DNA from: Terrimesophilobacter bigeumensis
Lineage (GTDB): Bacteria > Actinomycetota > Actinomycetes > Actinomycetales > Microbacteriaceae
Reading direction: 5' to 3'
NCBI RefSeq assembly: GCF_039537265.1
Contig: NZ_BAABAE010000001.1
Location: forward strand, 1 to 64,000
Length of the DNA stretch: 64,000 nucleotides
Position 1 is the first letter of the stretch. Each line of letters starts with the position of its first letter. The notes under the pieces are model-generated. The model worked only from the letters and a program-made list of their open reading frames with translations, was not told where the DNA came from and did not search any database. Positions 27,848-35,405 of this stretch are shown here, piece by piece. The position numbers and the translations under genes were made by a program.

Positions 27848-29163
27848 GCCCCTTCTGCCACCCCGACCGCGCCGCGCGGGGTGCCGACCAGCGCGCTGTG
27901 CAGCACGGCGACGACCACGAGCGCGAGCGCGAAGATCGCCGTCGTCCAGAACCCCACGGATGATCCGAAGCCCTGCACGATGAATCCGCCGACGGCGGCC
28001 GCGACGGCCTGGCCGACCACGAGCGAGCTCTGCAGCATCGTCATGACTGTGGCCGACCGGCCGACAGGTGACGCCGCAGCTCCGAGACTGAACAGGGTGA
28101 CGAGGGACGCCCCCACCCCGCACCCGCACAGGAACAACGCACCGACCGCCCAGGGGAGGTTCGTGACGCAGGCGAGAGCCACGGCCCCCACGGTGCTCAT
28201 CCCTGCGAAGACGATCCAGCGGGCCTCGAGTGTGACGCGCGGGGGGATCGCGACGATGACGATCGCGCTCAGAATCGCCCCCGCGCTCATGGCACCGTAG
28301 ACGATGCCGGTCTGCTCACCCGCATCCATCGTGCGCATGAACTCGGTCAGCGCGGTCAGGATCGTGCCGAAGATGGCCCCCACCAGGGCCATCGCGGTCG
28401 AGAGCACAAGGATGCGGCCGGTCAGGACTCTGCCGTCGGCGAGAGTGGCAGTGCCCCCTCGCGGTGCAGTCGGTGCAGTGGATGCGATGCGCCCGGATTC
28501 AGCGGCTGGCATCCGGCGTGCCGTGGGGTGCAGCGCGAAGGCGACCACGACGAACGCCGTGAGCATGGCACCGAGTGCGAGGGGCGCCCACGGCGCGAAA
28601 AATGCTGTCAGGAGCCCGACCAGTACAGGGCCGATCACGAAGGATGCCTCGTCCATGGCGGACTCGTAACTCATCACCACGGAGACCGCCCGCGTGCGCC
28701 GCTGGACACTGCGTGGGCGAGCAGCGATCCCAGCCAACCGAGCGCGGGAGAAGGGAGAGACCTGCGGTGTCGTTCCGCCCAGCAGGCCGGCGACGACAGC
28801 GATCAGGATGAAGTGGGCGCCAGCGAGAACCAGGGCGAGGAACAGGCCGACCGTCGCAATGCTCATGACGCTGACCATCAGGAGAACCGTTCGCTCGCCG
28901 AACCTGTCGGCGAGCCAGCCGATGCTGGGACCGAGCACCGCGGTGCCGATTCCGGCGCACGCGGCCGCCACACCGGCCTCCGCGACCGACTCTCGCACGG
29001 TGGCGATCATGGTCAGCACGCCGATGATCATCATCGCGAACGGCACCCTGCCGACGAAGGCGACCGGGAAGTACCCCCAGCCGGTGAGCCCTGCGAAAGC
29101 GGCGATGTCGGTGCGCAGGGAGACCAGACCGGGTGGGGCCGGGTCTCCCTGCGACCCGGTCAT
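27844..29163 (-). CDS. MFS transporter
   Basis: A 439-residue protein with about twelve membrane spans and the MFS loop motif GWLADRFGERTVLL after span 2. Its ATG (29163) overlaps the stop of the BMP-family lipoprotein gene as ATGA, so the two are translated together. With the deaminase and phosphorylase genes behind them, a nucleoside or purine substrate is likely, but direction of transport cannot be read. Confidence 0.9.
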   Translation of the reverse strand: MTGSQGDPAPPGLVSLRTDIAAFAGLTGWGYFPVAFVGRVPFAMMIIGVLTMIATVRESVAEAGVAAACAGIGTAVLGPSIGWLADRFGERTVLLMVSVMSIATVGLFLALVLAGAHFILIAVVAGLLGGTTPQVSPFSRARLAGIAARPRSVQRRTRAVSVVMSYESAMDEASFVIGPVLVGLLTAFFAPWAPLALGAMLTAFVVVAFALHPTARRMPAAESGRIASTAPTAPRGGTATLADGRVLTGRILVLSTAMALVGAIFGTILTALTEFMRTMDAGEQTGIVYGAMSAGAILSAIVIVAIPPRVTLEARWIVFAGMSTVGAVALACVTNLPWAVGALFLCGCGVGASLVTLFSLGAAASPVGRSATVMTMLQSSLVVGQAVAAAVGGFIVQGFGSSVGFWTTAIFALALVVVAVLHSALVGTPRGAVGVAEGA

Positions 29164-30260
29164 CCCTGCGGCGATGACAGGGACTCGACCTTGAAGGCGC
29201 CGGAGATGATGTCTGCCTGCAGTTGCTGCACCTCGTCGAGGAGCTTCGGATCGAGCTTCGCCTCCCAATCGTGCGTCGGCGCGATTCCGACACCATCGTT
29301 GGCGAGGGTGCCGACATACGGCGTGTTGTCGAATTCGCCCTTGGCGGTCGCGAGAGTGACCTCCTGCGCTGCGCGGGTGAGGTTCTTGAGCACCGACGTC
29401 AGGTAGTAGGACTGGAACTCGGGGGCACTGACATAGGCGTCCGAGTTGACTCCGATGATCGCGCCGTCGACGTTGTGGTCGAGCATCGCCTGGATCGATG
29501 CTTTGAAGAGGGTTCCGGCGACCGGCATGACGATGTCGACGCCCTGGTCGAGCATCCCCTCGGTGATCGTCTTCGCCTGGTTCTGGTCATCGAAGCTGCC
29601 GACGAAGACCCCGTTCTGGGTTGCTTTGTCCCACCCGACGAGCTTGACCGACGTGCCGTGCACCGTGTTGTAGTGGGCGACGCCGTCGGCGAAGCCATCC
29701 ATGAAGACCGTGACCGACGGGAACGGCATACCGCCGAATGTGCCGACGGTGCCGGTCTTGGTGGCACCCGCCGCCAGGTAGCCGGCGAGGGCGGCGGCCT
29801 GGGCCGTGTCGAAGAGCACCGGCTTGACGTTGTCGAGTTCGAGGGGGCTGAAGTCGTCGTTGCTCACTGTGCTGTCGATGAGCGCGAAGTCGACATCGGT
29901 CTCGACCTTGGCCGCATCTCGCGTCGCATTCGCGAGCGCGAAGCCGACCGTGACGATGAGATCGCAGCCCTCGCCGACGAGAGCGGAGATGTTTCCGGCG
30001 TATTGGTCCTCGGAGGAGGACTCGGCGCTGGCGATCTTCGCGCCGAGCTCGTCGACGGCGGCCTGAACACCGTTGTAGGTGAGTTCGTTGAAGTCCTTGT
30101 CCTTGAATCCGGTGAGGTCGGACACGGCGCAGGCGAGGAAATCGTTCGCGCCGAGCTCGCCGGACGAGGGTGCCTCAGGGGCCCCCTCACATCCGCTCAG
30201 GGCGAGGGCGACGAGTGCGCCGACCGAGACGAGTGTGGTGACTGTGGTGCCTCTTCGCAT
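29160..30260 (-). CDS. BMP-family (PnrA/Med-like) nucleoside-binding lipoprotein
   Basis: The 366-residue lipoprotein has a signal peptide with lipobox LSGC (Cys near residue 24), then a two-lobed BMP domain with DLTGFKDKDFNELTYNG and VGFALANAT. BMP proteins such as PnrA bind purine nucleosides for an ABC importer. No ABC ATPase or permease gene lies anywhere in the window; an MFS transporter gene overlaps it instead. GGAGACACC precedes ATG 30260. An operator-like site overlaps its promoter at 30295-30315. Confidence 0.92.
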   Translation of the reverse strand: MRRGTTVTTLVSVGALVALALSGCEGAPEAPSSGELGANDFLACAVSDLTGFKDKDFNELTYNGVQAAVDELGAKIASAESSSEDQYAGNISALVGEGCDLIVTVGFALANATRDAAKVETDVDFALIDSTVSNDDFSPLELDNVKPVLFDTAQAAALAGYLAAGATKTGTVGTFGGMPFPSVTVFMDGFADGVAHYNTVHGTSVKLVGWDKATQNGVFVGSFDDQNQAKTITEGMLDQGVDIVMPVAGTLFKASIQAMLDHNVDGAIIGVNSDAYVSAPEFQSYYLTSVLKNLTRAAQEVTLATAKGEFDNTPYVGTLANDGVGIAPTHDWEAKLDPKLLDEVQQLQADIISGAFKVESLSSPQG

Positions 30261-30294
30261 GGTGTCTCCAGTTCTGGTGGTTGTGATAGTCAGG

Positions 30295-30315
30295 TTGTAT
30301 GAAGTTATACCTCTT
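30295..30315 (-). promoter_or_regulatory. Operator-like site 1 (probable GntR site) over the BMP gene promoter
   Basis: TTGTATGAAGTTATACCTCTT contains the imperfect inverted repeat GTAT-N6-ATAC. On the minus strand it reads TATAAC, a likely -10, so a bound repressor would block transcription. It matches the site at 32124-32144 in 20 of 21 positions. Confidence 0.65.
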
Positions 30316-30345
30316 ATCCTCGCGTGCGCAACGAGGAAACGAGCT

Positions 30346-31317
30346 CTAAGGGGAGAGTCGGCCGCGCAGCCTCGCTCTCGTGCCGTCCTCGAGGAAGGCG
30401 GCCTCGACGCTCGTGCGGTCGAGGAGATCGAGATCCTCATCGTCGAAGCCCAGGTCCGCAGTCAGCACCGCACGCTCATAGCGGAGGTCGGCCCCGGTCT
30501 GCATCGGGTTATCATCACCCAGCACGAGCCGCACCCCCGCGTCGCGGAACGCCGGCGCCGGATGGTCTGCGACGGACGCGATGGCGCCTGTGTACCAGTT
30601 CGAGGTGGGGCAGATCTCAACGACGACCCCGGCATCCGCCACCCAGCTGAGCACCTCGGGATCATCGATGATGTGCGCACCATGGCCGATTCGCGTGGCC
30701 CCGAGGAGCGTCACGGCCTCGCGGGCGGCGTGCGCGCTCGCCGCCTCTGCGGCATGGCAGGTGATGCCGAGTCCTGCTGCACGCGCGATGTCGAAAGCGG
30801 AGATGTGTGGCTCGAGTGCGGGATGGAGCAGTTCGTCGCCGGCCAGGTCGAAGCCGACCACGCCGGCCCCCGCACACAATGCGGCGACCCGGGCAACCGA
30901 CTCGTTGACCTCGGCGGTGTGATGGCGAAGTGCCGCCAGGACGAGTCCACTGGGAACACCGCTTGCCGTGCTCGCTTCGCGCATCCCCTCAGCGACGGCG
31001 AGCACGACATCGCGCATCCGCCGCTCGTCCCGTGCGTGGGTCGCCGGGCCGAAGCGCAGCTCGAGGTAGTCGTGACCGGATGCGGCGGCATCCTCGACGG
31101 CCTCACGGGCGATGCGGCGCGCGGCATCCGGCGTCCGAAAGAACGGATAGGTCGACGCGACCTTTTCCAGATACACCGTGAGATCGGCCGGGCCGCCCAG
31201 TCGGATGGCCCGCTGCCAACCGTCACTGAGAGTCGGCAACCCCTCGATCGCGGCCAACTCTGCCGCCGTCTCCGGACGCACGCGCCCTTCGAGATGACTG
31301 TGCAGGTTGATCAGCAC
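30346..31317 (-). CDS. Adenosine deaminase family protein
   Basis: The 323-residue amidohydrolase has metal ligands LHSHLEG (His6, His8), the catalytic region TCHAAE, IGHGAHI, and final metal Asp in GDDNPMQTG where most adenosine deaminases have TDDP-type sequence. The likely reaction is deamination of adenosine or a related purine; the altered last motif leaves room for another substrate. GTG 31317 begins 1 nt after the phosphorylase stop, so it is cotranscribed. Confidence 0.88.
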   Translation of the reverse strand: MLINLHSHLEGRVRPETAAELAAIEGLPTLSDGWQRAIRLGGPADLTVYLEKVASTYPFFRTPDAARRIAREAVEDAAASGHDYLELRFGPATHARDERRMRDVVLAVAEGMREASTASGVPSGLVLAALRHHTAEVNESVARVAALCAGAGVVGFDLAGDELLHPALEPHISAFDIARAAGLGITCHAAEAASAHAAREAVTLLGATRIGHGAHIIDDPEVLSWVADAGVVVEICPTSNWYTGAIASVADHPAPAFRDAGVRLVLGDDNPMQTGADLRYERAVLTADLGFDDEDLDLLDRTSVEAAFLEDGTRARLRGRLSP

Positions 31318-31318
31318 G

Positions 31319-32092
31319 TCACAACTCCAGGCGGACGGCGACCTCGAGGGCGGCTTCGATGCTGCGCATCCAGCCCTCCTTGAGCGCCTCCTCCACCCCC
31401 GAGTAGAGGCTCGTGCCGTCGAACAGGTTGCTGGAGGTAGAGCAGATCATGCCCGCACGCACGCCGCGCAACCGGGCGACGACGTACAGCGCAGCGCTTT
31501 CCATTTCGACGTTGAGCACACCGAGGCGGTTGAGCTCGGCGATCCATTCCGGCGTCTCGGCGTAGAAGGCGTCGTCACTCGCATTGATGCCGGAGTGGAC
31601 GGCGGCATCCGTTCCCTTCGTGAGCTCGCGGGCGACCTCGGCGAGCTCGAGCGCGATGCGGAGGTCCGGGACGGCAGGATAACCGTGGTGGGCGTAGGCG
31701 GCGGTCGTCCCGTCGTTGCGGAGCGAACCCTCACTGACCAGCAGGTCCCCCGGCTTGACCCCCGGCTGGAGGCCGGCGGAAGACCCCACCCTGATGAAGG
31801 AGGTGACCCCGACCCGGATGAGCTCCTCGACGGCGATCGCGGTCGAGGGGCAGCCCATTCCGGTGGAGGTCGCCGTGATCTTGCGACCCTTGTACAGGCC
31901 GGTCATGGTCATGTGCTCGCGATTGTGAGCGACGGTCTGCACGTCGGTGAGGAACTCGGCGACGAGGGGAACGCGAAACGGGTCCCCCGGGAGGAGGGCG
32001 ACGGTGGACACCTCGCCCGGCGCAACACCGATGTGAAACTGGCGCTCATCGAGGCCTGCTGCGCTCTTGTCGACGGGGGACGCTGTGCTCAT
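31319..32092 (-). CDS. Nucleoside phosphorylase (uridine/purine phosphorylase, PNP_UDP_1)
   Basis: A 257-residue enzyme with phosphate-site motifs LLPGDPFR and RVGSSAGL and the nucleoside-binding VEMESAALYVV. It splits nucleosides to base and ribose 1-phosphate. The sequence does not settle purine versus uridine specificity. It is the first gene of the minus-strand pair with the deaminase, under the operator-like site at 32124-32144. Confidence 0.92.
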   Translation of the reverse strand: MSTASPVDKSAAGLDERQFHIGVAPGEVSTVALLPGDPFRVPLVAEFLTDVQTVAHNREHMTMTGLYKGRKITATSTGMGCPSTAIAVEELIRVGVTSFIRVGSSAGLQPGVKPGDLLVSEGSLRNDGTTAAYAHHGYPAVPDLRIALELAEVARELTKGTDAAVHSGINASDDAFYAETPEWIAELNRLGVLNVEMESAALYVVARLRGVRAGMICSTSSNLFDGTSLYSGVEEALKEGWMRSIEAALEVAVRLEL

Positions 32093-32123
32093 CTGCTGGG
32101 CTCCACAACTCTGGGGTTCATGT

Positions 32124-32144
32124 TTGTATGATGTTATACCTCTT
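32124..32144 (-). promoter_or_regulatory. Operator-like site 2 (probable GntR site) over the phosphorylase promoter
   Basis: TTGTATGATGTTATACCTCTT differs from the site at 30295-30315 by one base and again covers a TATAAC -10-like sequence on the minus strand, 32 nt before the phosphorylase ATG. The paired sites suggest one regulator for both transcripts. Confidence 0.65.
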
Positions 32145-32232
32145 CTCGAGGTCGGGAAAGCCCATTCTTCACGAGCGTGGAGCCTTGGCTCGCGGCCGCC
32201 GATAGACTCGAGACCGGAGTGCCGGGAAGACT

Positions 32233-32255
32233 GGTCGGCGATACACTCGCCGACC
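32233..32255 (+). promoter_or_regulatory. Perfect hairpin in the nhaB 5' leader
   Basis: GGTCGGCGA and TCGCCGACC form a 9-bp stem with loop TACAC, 18 nt before the nhaB ATG. It could control ribosome access or act with an upstream sequence. No known riboswitch pattern was recognised. Confidence 0.45.
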
Positions 32256-32273
32256 CCACGTCAGGACTCCCAC

Positions 32274-33776
32274 ATGGTGCGCACCGTCGCCTCTTCTCTC
32301 AGCCGCAACTTCCTCGGCAGTGCCCCCCGCTGGTACAAGCTCGCGATTCTGGGCTTCCTGATCGCCAACCCCTTCGTGCTGATCCTGGCCGGGCCGTTCG
32401 TGGCCGGATGGCTGGTCGTGGCGGAGTTCATCTTCTGCCTGGCCATGGCATTGCAGTGCTACCCGCTGCAGGCCGGCGGACTTCTGGCGATCGAGGCGGT
32501 CGCACTCGGGATGACCAGTGCCGGATCGGTCTATGACGAGGCGCGAGCGAACTTCTCCGTCATCCTGCTTCTGATGTTCATGGTCGCGGGAATCTACTTC
32601 ATGCGGGACATCCTGCTGCTGGTCTTCACCAAGCTGGTCATCCATGTGAAGTCCAAGCTGCTGCTGTCCCTGACCTTCACGGGTGTCGCCGCACTACTGT
32701 CGGCCTTCCTCGATGCCCTCACCATCGCCGCGGTCGTCATCGCCGTGGCCCTCGGCTTCTACACGGTGTTCCATCGATTCGCGTCCGGACGCGGCTACGA
32801 CGACGACCACGATCACGACGACGACGAACTTGTCAGCGACCCGCTTCGCGGCGACCTGGACCGCTTTCGCGCGTTCCTTCGGAACCTCCTCATGCACGCG
32901 ATGGTCGGCACCGCGCTGGGTGGTCTCGCCACCCTCGTCGGAGAGCCGCAGAACCTGCTCATCGGCGAAACCGTCGGGTGGAACTTCGGCGAGTTCCTCA
33001 TGAGGATGGTGCCGATCTCGGTGCCGGTCCTCATCATCGGACTGCTGACGACCGCACTGCTCGAGAAGACCCGCTGGTTCGGCTACGGTGCCCAGCTGCC
33101 GGCGTCGGTGCGGGAGGTCATGGTCCGCTGGGACCAGCAGCAGAGTGAGGATCGGTCTCCGCAACAGCGAGCCCGGCTCGCCGTGCAGGGTGTCACCGCT
33201 CTGCTCCTGGTCGTGGGCCTCGCGCTTCACGTCGCCGAGGTCGGGCTCATCGGTCTCGCGATCATCGTGCTCGCCACCGCCTTCAACGGCGTGATCAACG
33301 AGCGCACCCTCGGCCGCGCCTTCCAGGAGGCCCTGCCGTTCACCGCCCTGCTGGTCGTCTTCTTCGCCATCGTGGCCGTGATCCACGACCAGGACCTCTT
33401 CAAACCGGTCATCGATCTGGTGCTCGCACAGAGCGGCTCGCAGCAGCTCATGGGGATCTTCGTCGCATCCGGCGCGCTCTCGGCCATCAGCGACAACGTC
33501 TTCGTCGCCACGATCTATATCAATGAAGTGGCTCAGGCCTTCGCCTCGGGAACCATCGACCGGGAGCAGTTCGAGCTGCTCGCCATCGCGATCAACGCCG
33601 GCACCAACATCCCCAGTGTCGCGACCCCGAACGGACAAGCAGCGTTCCTCTTCCTGCTCACCTCGGCGATCGCGCCTCTGACGCGACTGGGATACGTCCG
33701 GATGCTGTGGATGGCGCTCCCCTACGCGATCACCATGACCACGGTGGGCCTGCTGGCGACCATGTTCCTGCTCTAG
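32274..33776 (+). CDS. nhaB: Na+/H+ antiporter NhaB
   Basis: The 500-residue membrane protein begins SLSRNFLGSAPRWYKL and has about twelve spans, close to the length of Escherichia coli NhaB (513). Conserved stretches include TALGGLATLVGEPQNLLIGE, SGALSAISDNVFVATIYINE and NAGTNIPSVATPNGQAAFLF. A His/Asp-rich cytoplasmic loop (YDDDHDHDDDE) lies near residue 180. It expels Na+ in exchange for protons. ATG 32274 fits the family N terminus. Confidence 0.93.
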   Translation: MVRTVASSLSRNFLGSAPRWYKLAILGFLIANPFVLILAGPFVAGWLVVAEFIFCLAMALQCYPLQAGGLLAIEAVALGMTSAGSVYDEARANFSVILLLMFMVAGIYFMRDILLLVFTKLVIHVKSKLLLSLTFTGVAALLSAFLDALTIAAVVIAVALGFYTVFHRFASGRGYDDDHDHDDDELVSDPLRGDLDRFRAFLRNLLMHAMVGTALGGLATLVGEPQNLLIGETVGWNFGEFLMRMVPISVPVLIIGLLTTALLEKTRWFGYGAQLPASVREVMVRWDQQQSEDRSPQQRARLAVQGVTALLLVVGLALHVAEVGLIGLAIIVLATAFNGVINERTLGRAFQEALPFTALLVVFFAIVAVIHDQDLFKPVIDLVLAQSGSQQLMGIFVASGALSAISDNVFVATIYINEVAQAFASGTIDREQFELLAIAINAGTNIPSVATPNGQAAFLFLLTSAIAPLTRLGYVRMLWMALPYAITMTTVGLLATMFLL

Positions 33777-33888
33777 GCGATCCCTGGCGCAGGCGCTCCC
33801 AACTCCCCCTGAGCCATATCCGCTGGAAGCGAACCGTTGATGGCAGCCGAGGCGCCGGAGACCAGCCCCTCGTCGACAGGATTTCCCT

Positions 33889-33978
33889 TGGCGGTACCGG
33901 TGGGATTTGAACCCACGGTGGGCTTTCACCCACACAACTTTTCGAGAGTTGCACCTTCGGCCGCTCGGACACGGTACC
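33889..33978 (-). tRNA. tRNA-Ser(CGA)
   Basis: The minus strand shows a class II tRNA: acceptor GGTACCG/CGGTACC, anticodon stem CAACT/AGTTG with loop CTCGAAA (anticodon CGA), a long variable arm (GTGGGTGAAAGCCCAC) and T arm with GTTCAAAT. Discriminator G and an encoded CCA complete it, 90 nt in all. Confidence 0.96.
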
Positions 33979-33988
33979 GGGAGAGAGT

Positions 33989-34891
33989 TTAGTACACGCA
34001 TCGGTGCGGCTTCGACCCGCGCGGCTTCGACCCCGGTGCCAGGTGCGACAGCATCCGGTCCCAGTGGGGGACGACGACCAGGTGGCCGGCGTTCGGGTCC
34101 ATCTCGACCCTCGCATCCGGGAGCGCCCGCTGGTACCACGTCGCATGCCGTCCGCCGATCGCATCCTTCGCCCCGTAGATCAGGAGGGCCTTCGCCTGCA
34201 CCTCCGCGAGGTCGAAGCCCTGGTCGAGCACGGTGTAGCTCAGGATGTCCGCCGCCATCCCCGCGTTGCTCTGCCGAACCGCGTTGTCGAGCATGACCAC
34301 GAGCCTGTCCTCGGCTGCCGGCAGCATCGCTTCATCCGCGCCCGGCGGGATGAGGAAACCCACGAGGTCGCGACCGGTCGGCTTCGCCCCGACCAGCGCG
34401 TCGAACTGCCCGGTGAGCGCCATCAGTGCATCGGCCGGGGCCATCGTCGCGAGCGCTTCAAGACCTCCCCGGAGGTCGTCCGGTATCCACGGGACCTCCC
34501 CGTCCGGAGCGGGCGTGCCGGCAATCGCGACACGATCGACGAGCCCCGGATGCATCGCAGCCAGTGCGAGAGCGATGCGACCTCCCGCCGACCACCCTGC
34601 CGCGCCGAACCGCTCGACACCCCGTGACCTCAGAACCTCAGCCACGTCATCCGCAGCCTGTGCGATCGTGAAGGGTTCACCCTCGGGCAGCGGCTCCGAC
34701 AACCCGTATCCGGGTCGATCGACGGCGATGACACGCACGATCCGGCCCGATGTCGCCACGGGATCGGGGTCGAAGAGCGACGACCCCGGAGCCGGATGCG
34801 CGAGCACGACGACCTGCTCGGCTTCGGGGTTGCCGAACTCGGTCACCCCGACTACCCGTCCAGAGCCCAGCGCGAAGGTCGTCGTCTCCAT
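33989..34891 (-). CDS. Alpha/beta hydrolase
   Basis: A 300-residue alpha/beta-hydrolase-fold protein with nucleophile elbow GWSAGG, oxyanion region HPAPGSS, acidic member probably in YGAKDAI and catalytic His in AGHLVVV. There is no signal peptide, so it is cytoplasmic. The substrate is unknown. It lies 79 nt downstream of the VOC gene, on the same strand. Confidence 0.88.
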   Translation of the reverse strand: METTTFALGSGRVVGVTEFGNPEAEQVVVLAHPAPGSSLFDPDPVATSGRIVRVIAVDRPGYGLSEPLPEGEPFTIAQAADDVAEVLRSRGVERFGAAGWSAGGRIALALAAMHPGLVDRVAIAGTPAPDGEVPWIPDDLRGGLEALATMAPADALMALTGQFDALVGAKPTGRDLVGFLIPPGADEAMLPAAEDRLVVMLDNAVRQSNAGMAADILSYTVLDQGFDLAEVQAKALLIYGAKDAIGGRHATWYQRALPDARVEMDPNAGHLVVVPHWDRMLSHLAPGSKPRGSKPHRCVY

Positions 34892-34970
34892 CCGGTCATC
34901 CTCACTCGGACCACCGACACCGTGAACGACGGGTGCTGCGAGCCGGGCGCTGCCGATCGGACCCGGTCGA

Positions 34971-35390
34971 CTACCGCTGCCGCACCGAGGTCACGCGCAC
35001 GTAGTAGCCGTCCGGGTCGACGAGCCGGAAGTCCCTGGTCCCCCACGGCCGTGCCTTGAGCGGCTCGCACACGCCGCCCAGCGCGTCCGCGTGCGAGCTC
35101 GCCGCCGCGTACGCCGCATCGACGTCGTCCACCTCAAGGACGATCTCGACACCGACTCCCCGCGGCCCGGCCAGTCGCTCGGCGCTGAAGTGGTGGCCGG
35201 CATGCAGGTTGTCCGGGCTCTGCACGCCGATCGTCGCGACCCCCGAGCGCAGCGGGACGTAGCCGTCCGGCGACCACCCGTCGGGAGGCGTGAGTCCCAG
35301 CGTCGCCTGGTAGAAGCCGACCGTGGTGGCCACGTCCCGCACGAAGAGTTCGAAGCGCACACCCGTCACACTCACGGCGAATTCGGTCAT
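34971..35390 (-). CDS. VOC-family (glyoxalase/bleomycin resistance-like) protein
   Basis: The 139-residue protein has the paired beta-alpha-beta-beta-beta modules of the vicinal oxygen chelate fold (GVRFELFVRDVATTVGFYQATLG, then RLVDPDGYYVRV). Function cannot be assigned from sequence. It starts 15 nt beyond the ptsI stop and might be the last gene of the PTS operon. Confidence 0.85.
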   Translation of the reverse strand: MTEFAVSVTGVRFELFVRDVATTVGFYQATLGLTPPDGWSPDGYVPLRSGVATIGVQSPDNLHAGHHFSAERLAGPRGVGVEIVLEVDDVDAAYAAASSHADALGGVCEPLKARPWGTRDFRLVDPDGYYVRVTSVRQR

Positions 35391-35405
35391 CCCTGCCTCC
35401 TGAGA

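Noticed and set aside
32233..32255. Sodium or lithium riboswitch before nhaB
   Set aside because: Only one simple hairpin is visible; the multi-stem consensus of those riboswitches was not found.
26135..33776. Genomic island or prophage around the nucleoside locus
   Set aside because: No integrase, transposase, direct repeats at the tRNA genes or phage proteins were seen. The tRNA genes at 25276 and 33889 flank the region but show no att-like duplication that I could find.
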